Under the pieces are notes generated by a model. The model had not been told where the DNA came from, did no database searches, and was given only the letters and a program-made list of their open reading frames with translations. The translations under genes were made by a program, and so were the position numbers. This document shows, in pieces, positions 1 to 5,463 of a stretch of 5,606 nucleotides of DNA (position 1 is its first letter; each line of letters begins with the position of its first letter). The stretch comes from Anaerolineae bacterium (GTDB lineage Bacteria > Chloroflexota > Anaerolineae > JAFGEY01): assembly GCA_016931365.1 (NCBI GenBank), contig JAFGEY010000483.1, positions 1 to 5,606 on the forward strand, given 5' to 3'.

Positions 1-785
1 ATCTGGAGTTTTTCCGTGACCAGGATCGACCAGAATGTGCCGCGCACTGTGTTGCCGATGTTCAGGATGATCAGCAGGCCGGTGGTAAACAGGGTCGCCG
101 GAGAACGCAGAATCTGTCTGAGCACGGTGGGGTATTCGCGCAGCACGGCAAAGAGGGGTTGGTGTTTGGTTTCTTGCATCCGCACCAGGCCCTGCTGCGT
201 TTCGGTGGTCATCGCATTGGTGAGGATGAATTTGACCGTCATCATCACAAAAGAGAGCAGGTACAGCCCGCGCATAGTCGGGATCAGATCAAAACGCTCG
301 ATCAACGGCCCGGTCAGCGGGGAGACAAAGGCGGCCAGCAGTCCGGCGATATAGACCCACGAATACACATCGACCAGCAGGTCAGGGTCGGTATCCTCGA
401 CGAGCAAGAGCTGCCACGAGTTGTGCGTGACGCGCAAGATGCTGTTGATGATCGCGGCGACGACAAAATAGGTGAAATCCTGGGCAAAGGCCCAGATCAG
501 GCAGGGGATGCTCCACGAGAGGACGTCGAAAATCAACGTGGTCCGCTTGCGCCCCAATTTGTCGGTGATCGCGCCACTGAGGGCCATCCAAAAGATTTGA
601 AAGACGATGCCAATCGTCGTGATCAGTCCGATCTGGCTGTCGGTCAGGCCAAAGGCGAGCATATAGACCGAGACATAAGGCGAGTACAGGTTAAAGGGGA
701 TACCCCATAACGGCTCGGTGTAGACGCAGCCGCGCACGTTGCCGCGCAGGTTTTTGAGGGTGACGATCAGTGGGTGGTTGTGCAA
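1..785 (-). CDS. MFS transporter, N-terminal part (runs off left edge)
   Basis: An uninterrupted minus-strand frame of 261 codons continues past the window edge, so only the N-terminal half or slightly more of a typical 400-residue, 12-helix transporter is present. It is a predicted inner-membrane secondary transporter; the substrate cannot be read from sequence. After a short cytoplasmic lead there are several hydrophobic helices, and residues about 71-81 (GAITDKLGRKR) form the classic MFS motif A loop between helices 2 and 3. The start chosen is TTG at 785, because GGAGG (795-791) lies 5 bases upstream and a consensus promoter would start transcription near 809. Another in-frame TTG at 803 would leave almost no leader. 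No ATG occurs before residue 42. It is divergent from the selenocysteine MerB-like gene with about 85 bases between starts, so the two may be co-regulated and the transporter might handle the same compound; that link is inference. Confidence 0.88.
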   Translation of the reverse strand, partial: MHNHPLIVTLKNLRGNVRGCVYTEPLWGIPFNLYSPYVSVYMLAFGLTDSQIGLITTIGIVFQIFWMALSGAITDKLGRKRTTLIFDVLSWSIPCLIWAFAQDFTYFVVAAIINSILRVTHNSWQLLLVEDTDPDLLVDVYSWVYIAGLLAAFVSPLTGPLIERFDLIPTMRGLYLLSFVMMTVKFILTNAMTTETQQGLVRMQETKHQPLFAVLREYPTVLRQILRSPATLFTTGLLIILNIGNTVRGTFWSILVTEKLQ

Positions 786-801
786 AGGTTCCTCCAGAGA
801 C

Positions 802-830
802 AAGACATTTTGAGGATTATACTGTATACT
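802..830 (+). promoter_or_regulatory. Probable promoter of the MerB-like gene
   Basis: On the plus strand, AAGACA (802-807, four of six -35 bases) is followed after 17 bases by TATACT (825-830). TATACTG is directly repeated at 818-831, giving a second possible -10. Transcription would start near 837, about 34 bases before the ATG at 871. The element interlocks face to face with the minus-strand MFS promoter, so the two polymerases probably compete. No MerR-type dyad like that of classical mer operators was recognised. Confidence 0.45.
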
Positions 831-844
831 GGGTACGGTGACAA
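816..844 (-). promoter_or_regulatory. Sigma70-type promoter of the MFS gene
   Basis: On the minus strand, TTGTCA (844-839, five of six bases of the -35 consensus) and a perfect TATAAT (821-816) are separated by exactly 17 bases. The predicted transcript would start near 809, giving a leader of roughly 24 bases before the TTG start at 785. It overlaps the opposing promoter for the gene to the right. Confidence 0.7.
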
Positions 845-870
845 AACGTGTGTCGGACAGGGAGGGTGCA

Positions 871-1599
871 ATGAAGGATAAACTGCTGTTGGGCATCTGG
901 CGCTACCTGGTGCCCATCCCGCGCCCGATCTGGCAAAGCCAGGTCGGCGGTGGCTTTGACTTGGGTTTCATGAGCGAGGCGCATCATCGGGTGCGCAATT
1001 TTGTGGTGACGGAGCTGCCGCGCACCGGCCAACCGCTGTCGCCGGAAGCCATCGCCGGGGCGTTGAACCTGCCACTCGACCGGGTGATCGACATTCTGGA
1101 CGAGTTGGAACGGGGAATGACCTTTTTATTTCGCAGCGACGGGCGGTCGGTGACATGGGCGTACCCGGTCACGGTTGAGCCGACGCCGCACCGGGTGACG
1201 TTCAGCACGGGGGAACAGGTCTACGCCGCTTGAGCGATCGACGCGATTGCGACGCCCTTCGTGCAAGGGCATTTACGGGGAGAGAAACTGACTTTCGAGA
1301 TCGAAACCGGGTGCGGTCACTGCGGCCGGCCGATCCACATCGCGATCGACAGCGACCTGAACACCCATGTGCGGGAGGCGGGGGCCGAGCCGCTGGTGCA
1401 CGTGCCGATGGTGGATGTGCAAAAACTGCCAGCACCGAGCATCATCGAAGGTTTTTGAAGGAAATCGATTTTCTTCTGGTCAGAAGAACACGCCAGAGAA
1501 CATCGACGCAGCGCAGGCGGTGAGCGCGGCCTGTATATGACGCTGTCGCAGGCGGTCTATGTCACACCGAAAACGCAAGGGCCGCTTTTTGGGGTTTAG
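871..1599 (+). CDS. MerB-like organomercurial lyase with two predicted selenocysteines (UGA at codons 121 and 196)
   Basis: The frame from ATG 871 to TAG 1597-1599 has 242 sense positions if TGA 1231-1233 and TGA 1456-1458 are read as selenocysteine. MerB cleaves C-Hg bonds by protonolysis in the cytoplasm using Cys96, Asp99 and Cys159, with Cys117 also conserved. Here residues about 55-88 look like the family's N-terminal helix-turn-helix domain. VYAA-Sec121-AID aligns with LYAW-Cys96-ALD, placing Asp124 on Asp99. GCGHCGRPI puts Cys148 on Cys117. GF-Sec196-RKSIFF aligns with SF-Cys159-CHVHFF. Thus both catalytic cysteines are UGA. Each UGA is followed by a SECIS-like hairpin. The start is set by GGAGG (861-865) five bases before the ATG; an in-frame GTG at 838 would sit on the predicted transcription start. 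The family call is strong; the true substrate, possibly not mercury, is open. A nonsense pseudogene is the alternative but fits poorly. Confidence 0.88.
1231..1233 (+). other. Recoded UGA, selenocysteine 121 (MerB Cys96 position)
   Basis: This TGA is in frame with the ATG at 871, and the same frame stays open for another 74 codons. The flanking residues VYAA and AIDA match the MerB motif around the catalytic Cys96, with the essential Asp three residues later retained. Recoding is inferred from this alignment and from the hairpin 26 bases downstream. Confidence 0.85.
1254..1270 (+). promoter_or_regulatory. Candidate bacterial SECIS element 1
   Basis: GCCCTT (1254-1259) pairs perfectly with AAGGGC (1265-1270) around a five-base loop CGTGC. 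The loop begins 26 bases after the UGA, within the 16-37 base window described for bacterial SECIS elements, and has G as its second base as the general rule requires. Below the stem a C/A mismatch is followed by A-T and G-T pairs. It would be bound by SelB carrying Sec-tRNA. It lies within the coding sequence, as bacterial SECIS elements do. Confidence 0.7.
1456..1458 (+). other. Recoded UGA, selenocysteine 196 (MerB Cys159 position)
   Basis: This is the second in-frame TGA. The frame continues 46 codons further to TAG 1597-1599, and the sequence after it (RKSIFFWSEEHAREH) looks like the C-terminal part of MerB-family proteins. The preceding Phe and the FF five residues later match the spacing around Cys159 in MerB. 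A reader stopping here would lose the C-terminus of the lyase fold. Confidence 0.82.
1466..1492 (+). promoter_or_regulatory. Candidate bacterial SECIS element 2, GGUC loop
   Basis: TTCTTCT (1471-1477) and AGAAGAA (1482-1488) form a perfect seven-base-pair stem closed by the tetraloop GGTC (1478-1481). The stem can extend past one mismatch and one bulged A to pairs T1469-A1490, G1467-C1491 and C1466-G1492. The loop begins 19 bases after the UGA, within the accepted distance. GGUC is the apical-loop motif of the E. coli fdhF SECIS recognised by SelB, making this the better of the two candidates. Confidence 0.82.
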
Positions 1600-1811
1600 C
1601 TATTTGGGGCTAGTCCCTCTCTTGAGTGTTGTTGTCGAATAACCGTATCGTCTAGCCGTAAAGACTATCCAGAAGAATGTCAAAACACTTCTCTTCTTTG
1701 TATCCCCAGGATGCCATCTTTTCTTTCCAGTCAACAACACGAAAGCGGGTTACGATTCGCAAAAAAACTAGATAAAAAATGATTTTTGTCGTATGCCAAT
1801 AGTCCTGTAGA
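1600..1811. other. Intergenic stretch without a confident gene
   Basis: Between the MerB-like stop and the promoter of the next gene I see no clear terminator or RNA gene. The right half is AT-rich with runs of A. A 32-codon ATG frame on the plus strand from 1678 and an open minus-strand frame (1819-1652) without an ATG near its beginning both exist; neither has a good start signal together with recognisable similarity. Confidence 0.5.
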
Positions 1812-1820
1812 TGGTATAAT
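1812..1820 (+). promoter_or_regulatory. Extended -10 promoter for the DUF1801 gene
   Basis: TGGTATAAT is a perfect TATAAT (1815-1820) preceded by the TGn extension. No good -35 lies at 16-18 bases; TTGTCG at 1786-1791 is too far, with 23 bases between. Transcription would begin about 40 bases before the ATG at 1869. Confidence 0.6.
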
Positions 1821-1868
1821 CAAGCATGATAAGGTCAGAAACGCTCAAGAGGGAGACCATCGGTCATC

Positions 1869-2255
1869 ATGAAACCTGCTCCAGCATCACCAACAAACAT
1901 CGACGAATACATTGCCGGCTTTACACAGGACATTCAAGAAATTCTGGAACAAATTAGGACGACAATTAGAGAGGCGGCGCCGGACGCCAGAGAGGCAATC
2001 AAGTATGGAATCCCAACATTCCTTCTAGCCGGAAATTTGGTGCACTTTGGCGCATTCAAGAAGCATGTTGGGTTTTATCCGACCCCGTCCGGAATCGAAG
2101 AATTCAGAGACGAGTTGTCTGCATACGATAGAGCGAAAGGCTCGGTCCAATTTCCGTTTGATAAACCAATGCCATTGAGCCTGATAAGCAAGATTGTAAA
2201 ATTCAGGGTAGAAGAAACCCAACGGCAGGCGGCGTCCAAAAAAAGAAAGCACTAG
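1869..2255 (+). CDS. DUF1801 family protein (YdhG-like)
   Basis: A 128-residue soluble protein with the hallmarks of the DUF1801 / YdhG-like family: an N-terminal helix (DEYIAGF...), the PDAREAIKYGIPTF block at about residues 38-51, FGAFKKHVGFYP at about 61-72, and a KGSVQFPFDKPMP block near 97-109 followed by a C-terminal helix and a lysine-rich tail. The length is normal and intact. Members have a frataxin-like fold; some are discussed as iron-binding, but the biochemical role is not established and no iron-related gene lies nearby. The ATG at 1869 follows GAGGGAG (1849-1855) at a rather long 13-base spacing, so initiation may be weak. Its base composition is clearly more AT-rich than the flanking genes, consistent with separate acquisition. 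Confidence 0.85.
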   Translation: MKPAPASPTNIDEYIAGFTQDIQEILEQIRTTIREAAPDAREAIKYGIPTFLLAGNLVHFGAFKKHVGFYPTPSGIEEFRDELSAYDRAKGSVQFPFDKPMPLSLISKIVKFRVEETQRQAASKKRKH

Positions 2256-2342
2256 AACGCGTACAGGGCATTTGCTTACCTGTTCCACGTTGCCGCAACC
2301 GATTGTGATGCGGTTTGACAAAACCAGAGGAGAACACACGTG

Positions 2343-2774
2343 ATGAAATTGATTTCCAGATTCGCCTTGCTCATCTTGGTTATTGCAATTCTGTATCTAT
2401 TGATCTCGGGAAGACTACTCTCTTGGTCACCATTCGTCATAGCAGGCCAGCTATCGGCCATTGCGTTGAGCATATGGGCCAGGCGAAGCTTCCAGAAAGG
2501 GCAGTTTAGTATCCATGCAGAACCCGGTGAAGGACCATTGCTGTCAGTAGGACCATACCGATTTATTCGACATCCGATGTATGCTGCGGCCATGCTCCTT
2601 GTCTGGGCAAGCATTCTTGGACATTTATCCAGCATTACTATAGTTGTCGGCCTGATCATTACAGGCGCAATTGCTATTCGCATCGTGACCGAAGAGCAAT
2701 TTCTCCGCGCACGGTATTCTGATTATGCAGAATACTCGCGCAAAAGCAAACGGATAATTCCGTTGATAATCTAG
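2343..2774 (+). CDS. Isoprenylcysteine carboxyl methyltransferase (ICMT)-like membrane methyltransferase
   Basis: A small integral membrane protein of about 143 residues with four likely transmembrane segments: two near the N-terminus and two after the central motif. GPYRFIRHPMY (roughly residues 76-86) is the signature of the ICMT/PEMT-like methyltransferase superfamily, and the C-terminal E-EQFL-RARYSDYAEY-ARG-type element (here TEEQFLRARYSDYAEYSRKSKRIIP) completes the S-adenosylmethionine site. The substrate is unknown; in bacteria these proteins methylate varied small molecules, lipids or thiols rather than prenylated proteins. AGGAG (2328-2332) serves either GTG 2340 (7 bases) or the adjacent in-frame ATG 2343 (10 bases); the ATG is preferred. 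It lies 84 bases after the DUF1801 gene with no terminator between, so co-transcription is likely. Confidence 0.85.
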   Translation: MKLISRFALLILVIAILYLLISGRLLSWSPFVIAGQLSAIALSIWARRSFQKGQFSIHAEPGEGPLLSVGPYRFIRHPMYAAAMLLVWASILGHLSSITIVVGLIITGAIAIRIVTEEQFLRARYSDYAEYSRKSKRIIPLII

Positions 2775-2925
2775 CGTTGCCTGTTGATGAGACAGGACAC
2801 CCGCTAAGCTTCGGGAGTGACAGATCCTATTTGGACTGTCAAAGAGATGCTGAAAACTGTTGTGCCCCCTCCGCTCAACAACACTGGATGGGGACCGGTT
2901 ATTTTATTTAATGTAAAATATAAAA

Positions 2926-2968
2926 ACGCTCCATCAGGCATCACGAAAGTTGATGAATGATGGAGCAT
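2926..2968. terminator. Bidirectional intrinsic terminator
   Basis: GCTCCATCA (2928-2936) pairs with TGATGGAGC (2958-2966), nine perfect base pairs, and inside it CATCA (2939-2943) pairs with TGATG (2951-2955). The plus strand continues into ATTTTTG and the minus strand into GTTTTTATATTTTA, so both strands have a U tract. It lies between the convergent methyltransferase gene and the PPK2 operon and can end both transcripts. Confidence 0.8.
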
Positions 2969-2981
2969 TTTTGCGTGTGAC

Positions 2982-3848
2982 TCAATAAACTTCGGGCACA
3001 AAGGTCTGGTCGGTGATCGGCGGGCGGACGTAACCCGAATCCGGCTGGCGCGGCGGCAGCTCGATCTTTTCCGGGGTCAGGTCCTGGTAGGGGATCAGGC
3101 TCAACAGGTGATGGATGCAGTTGAGGCGAGCGCGCTTTTTGTTGTCGGCGTTGACCACATACCAGGGACACTGCTTGATGTCGGTGGAGGCAAACATGGC
3201 GTCTTTGGCCTTGGAATATTCCACCCACCTGGTGCGCGCGTGCAAATCCATTGGGCTGAGCTTCCAGCGCTTGGTGGGGTCTTCGATGCGCGCTTGAAAG
3301 CGTCGTTCCTGTTCTTCGTCGCTGACCGAGAACCAGTACTTGATCAAGGTGGTCCCGGAGCGGATCAACATGCGCTCGAACTCGGGGCAGGAGCGCAGAA
3401 ATTCGCGGTACTCGGATTCGCTGCAAAAACCCATGACGTGCTCGACGCCGGCGCGGTTGTACCAACTTCGATCAAAGAGCACCATTTCGCCCGCCGCAGG
3501 CAGGTACGGCGCATACCGTTGAAAATACCACTGGGTTTTCTCGCGTTCGGTGGGGATGCTCAGCGCCGCCACCCGACAGTAGCGAGGATTCAGGCATTGG
3601 GTAATCGTCTTGATCGTGCCGCCCTTGCCGGCGGCGTCGCGGCCTTCAAAAATGACCACCAACTTGAGGCCCTGGGCCTTGATCCACTCTTGCAGTTTGA
3701 CCAGTTCAATTTGCAGCTTGCCCAGTTCTTTTTCATACTCCTGATTGCTGATCTTGCGCGGTGCCGCCTTGATGTCCTGGGGCGGCAGCTCGGCCGGCAG
3801 TTCAACCGCCGATTTTTGCTCCTTGTCTTTGTGCTTTTTTTTCGACAC
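2982..3848 (-). CDS. ppk2: Polyphosphate kinase 2 (PPK2 family, P. aeruginosa type)
   Basis: A 288-residue soluble kinase that transfers phosphate between inorganic polyphosphate and nucleotides, usually making ATP or GTP from the diphosphates. The P-loop EGRDAAGKGG is at 68-77 and the Walker B region VLFDRSWYNRAG at 123-134. The lid and C-terminal blocks, RWKLSPMDLHAR (194-205) and YSKAKDAMFASTD (211-223), follow the single-domain P. aeruginosa-type PPK2 pattern. The first 30 residues are lysine-rich and probably disordered. Length and motifs are complete, so it should be active. The start is GTG at 3848, with AGGAG (3859-3855) six bases upstream. It is the last gene of a three-gene operon, 23 bases after its neighbour, and ends at the bidirectional terminator. 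The preferred nucleotide is inferred from family membership only. Confidence 0.95.
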   Translation of the reverse strand: MSKKKHKDKEQKSAVELPAELPPQDIKAAPRKISNQEYEKELGKLQIELVKLQEWIKAQGLKLVVIFEGRDAAGKGGTIKTITQCLNPRYCRVAALSIPTEREKTQWYFQRYAPYLPAAGEMVLFDRSWYNRAGVEHVMGFCSESEYREFLRSCPEFERMLIRSGTTLIKYWFSVSDEEQERRFQARIEDPTKRWKLSPMDLHARTRWVEYSKAKDAMFASTDIKQCPWYVVNADNKKRARLNCIHHLLSLIPYQDLTPEKIELPPRQPDSGYVRPPITDQTFVPEVY

Positions 3849-3871
3849 CTTGCTCTCCTTTCCTGACAGGG

Positions 3872-4756
3872 TTAGCCTTTTTTATCTCCCGAAGATGATT
3901 CCTTTTTCTTGCTCTGGGCCACTTCGATACCCTTTTTAGCCAGCTTGATCGCCAGTCCACCGCCCGGCACAAGCAGGTCGATGGTGTCGATGCCGATATC
4001 GAACAGGAAAGCGGGATCGACGATTTTGCCGACGTATTGCTGAAAGGTTTTGCCGTCGGTCTGCAATTTGCCTGTCAACCCATCGTACTCGATGATGGCG
4101 TCGCGATCTTTGGATATCCATTGATATTGAAAGGCATACACCGGGCGGTAATATAGGTCGACTTTTTCCACGTCGATGCGGTCTTCGATGATCCGGTCGG
4201 CCTGCACGCTCTTCATCATACCGATCAGGATATCGCGCACCAGCGCCGAGGCGCGCGCTTGCGGTGGGACGACAATCGTCGTTTCGGTGGTCAGATCGTC
4301 CAGGTCATCGTCAGGGATCTCGGTGGCGGCAAATTTCAGGTATTCGGCCAGCGACGGATCGGGCTGGTTGGTGAACCCGTCGATAAAGACCTCTTTGCGC
4401 ATCTCTTCGCAGCAATGCTCGATACCGCTCAAGGTAACGGCCCCGTTCGTCGCGTCATACTCCCGGCCTTCGATGGTCACCGTTTTGACTTCGGCGCCGC
4501 CGACAGAGAGCTTGAACTGGCGGCTGCGCTCGTACTCATAGTGTGAGCTGCAAATGACGTGCCAGAAAGGCTGGTAGCGCTGCTCTTTGTAGAGCAGTTT
4601 GAAATCGTTGTCGGGAGGTTTGGAAAAGAGAGTGGCTACGCGGATCAGCTTGCCAAAGGCATCGAGCTTGCTGCCCCAGGCACGACCCTCGGCCTGATCC
4701 ATCGAGAGCTGCGTTTGCAACAGCAGCGCGCGTTCGTCGGCGAGATTGATTTCCAT
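3872..4756 (-). CDS. Conserved-looking hypothetical protein, 294 aa, in the PPK2 operon
   Basis: I do not recognise this family. The protein is mostly soluble and acidic in the middle, including a DDDLDDL patch near 149-155. Notable blocks are YQPFWHVICSSHYEYERSRQ (61-80), a Cys pair at 115-116, an acidic-rich linker followed by a helix (166-190), and YYRPVYAFQYQW...IIEYDGLTGKL (202-231), which resembles a small beta-sheet domain. Residues 248-280 form a hydrophobic, glycine-containing segment (VPGGGLAIKLAKKG) followed by a lysine/serine-rich tail; this could be a membrane-associating helix, but it is short for a true transmembrane anchor. There is no signal peptide. AGAGGA (4767-4762) precedes the ATG by five bases and nearly abuts the upstream stop, indicating translational coupling with the V4R gene. 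It is probably functionally tied to V4R and PPK2; that rests on context only. Confidence 0.85.
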   Translation of the reverse strand: MEINLADERALLLQTQLSMDQAEGRAWGSKLDAFGKLIRVATLFSKPPDNDFKLLYKEQRYQPFWHVICSSHYEYERSRQFKLSVGGAEVKTVTIEGREYDATNGAVTLSGIEHCCEEMRKEVFIDGFTNQPDPSLAEYLKFAATEIPDDDLDDLTTETTIVVPPQARASALVRDILIGMMKSVQADRIIEDRIDVEKVDLYYRPVYAFQYQWISKDRDAIIEYDGLTGKLQTDGKTFQQYVGKIVDPAFLFDIGIDTIDLLVPGGGLAIKLAKKGIEVAQSKKKESSSGDKKG

Positions 4757-4769
4757 ATTTTTCCTCTAA

Positions 4770-5393
4770 CTATTGTATAGTTTGTTCGATCACTTCAAAT
4801 CGACAATAGGGATCGCATTTGGCGATGCAGTGTGTTTCTTCGACCCTGTATTCTTGCCCGGTGGCCCACTTGACCGCCTCGCCGACCGTGCCCACATAGA
4901 GGTGGCAGATCGGGTGGTCGCTGTGCCGGCCGTAGCAGACCGAGCAGGTGTGGGCGACGTAGGCAAAGCCGTCGCCGCTCTGCTCCACCTCTACGCGAAC
5001 CATATCGTTGGTTTTCTTGAGCGCATTGCCGAGGCTGTTGAGGATAAAGCGAATGCGCTGCTTGTGGGGCAGCAGTTTGAGCGCGTTGCCCACCAGTCCC
5101 AGCAGCGCCGACTGCTCGCGCACGGCATAGTTGAACGAGGCCTTGCCCACCCGGCGCAAAATGCCGCGCCCGCCACGCCCGTAAAAATCTTCGATGGCCT
5201 GGTTGAGTCGGGCATAATCGGATGAATTCACCGCCGGTTCGAGGTCGTCGGGCGGCAGGTGATCGATGTACTGCTCCAGGTTGGAGGCGCGCAGGACGGC
5301 ATCCAGCCCATGTTTGCCCATCACCTCTTCGATAGCAGTCAAGGCCTGCCGCATCAGGGCGTTGACAATGACCAGATCGTGAGATTCACCCAT
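4770..5393 (-). CDS. V4R (4-vinyl reductase) domain protein
   Basis: A 207-residue cytoplasmic protein whose C-terminal half matches the V4R small-molecule-binding domain, known from bacteriochlorophyll 4-vinyl reductase-like proteins, transcriptional activators and TRAPP-related proteins. The N-terminal half (1-130) is helical, with a DFYGRGGRGILRRVG segment at 69-83 typical of V4R proteins. The C-terminal part contains Cys150, Cys153 and Cys163, then TGQEYRVEETHCIAKCDPYC with Cys189, Cys193 and Cys197, the usual conserved cysteine end that probably binds a metal. The ligand is unknown, and no photosynthesis genes are nearby, so a sensor or scaffold role is more likely than pigment chemistry. 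It is first in the operon, with a GGGGG-type ribosome site (5404-5400) six bases before the ATG, and is followed after 13 bases by the unknown gene and then PPK2. Confidence 0.9.
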   Translation of the reverse strand: MGESHDLVIVNALMRQALTAIEEVMGKHGLDAVLRASNLEQYIDHLPPDDLEPAVNSSDYARLNQAIEDFYGRGGRGILRRVGKASFNYAVREQSALLGLVGNALKLLPHKQRIRFILNSLGNALKKTNDMVRVEVEQSGDGFAYVAHTCSVCYGRHSDHPICHLYVGTVGEAVKWATGQEYRVEETHCIAKCDPYCRFEVIEQTIQ

Positions 5394-5433
5394 AGCTGAC
5401 CCCCTGTTTGCAGACTTTGGTATGGATGACTTG

Positions 5434-5463
5434 ATTGTATCATAATTATGGGGACATTGACAA
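5434..5463 (-). promoter_or_regulatory. Promoter of the V4R-unknown-PPK2 operon
   Basis: On the minus strand, TTGTCA (5463-5458) and TACAAT (5439-5434) are separated by 18 bases, each one base off consensus. The transcript would begin near 5427, about 34 bases upstream of the V4R ATG at 5393. No operator repeat was recognised. Confidence 0.6.

Noticed and set aside
159..710. 183-codon plus-strand ORF and other antisense ORFs over the left end
   Set aside because: They lie opposite the MFS gene, whose translation has membrane helices and motif A. The antisense products are hydrophilic, charge-rich artefacts of GC-rich DNA.
838..870. Upstream GTG start (838) for the MerB-like gene
   Set aside because: It would coincide with the predicted transcription start. 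The ATG at 871 has a good GGAGG at proper spacing.
1231..1458. Reading the MerB-like locus as a pseudogene or as two separate genes (871-1233 and a GTG-started 1261-1458)
   Set aside because: The only interruptions are two UGAs at the catalytic cysteine positions, each with a SECIS-like hairpin, and there are no frameshifts or other stops. The GTG at 1261 has no ribosome site and lies inside the first hairpin.
1230..1523. 97-codon overlapping plus-strand ORF
   Set aside because: It is a different frame across the MerB-like gene, with an arginine-rich, low-complexity translation and no ribosome site; a shadow of the real frame.
1678..1776. 32-codon plus-strand ATG ORF in the intergenic stretch
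   Set aside because: It has only a weak AGAAGA upstream, no recognisable family, and no clear promoter; not distinguishable from chance.
2315..2320. Perfect TTGACA before the methyltransferase gene
   Set aside because: The matching -10 position would fall on the start codon region and has no TATAAT-like sequence.
3108..3866. 252-codon plus-strand ORF opposite PPK2
   Set aside because: The minus strand encodes a complete PPK2 with all motifs; the long antisense frame is a by-product of codon bias.
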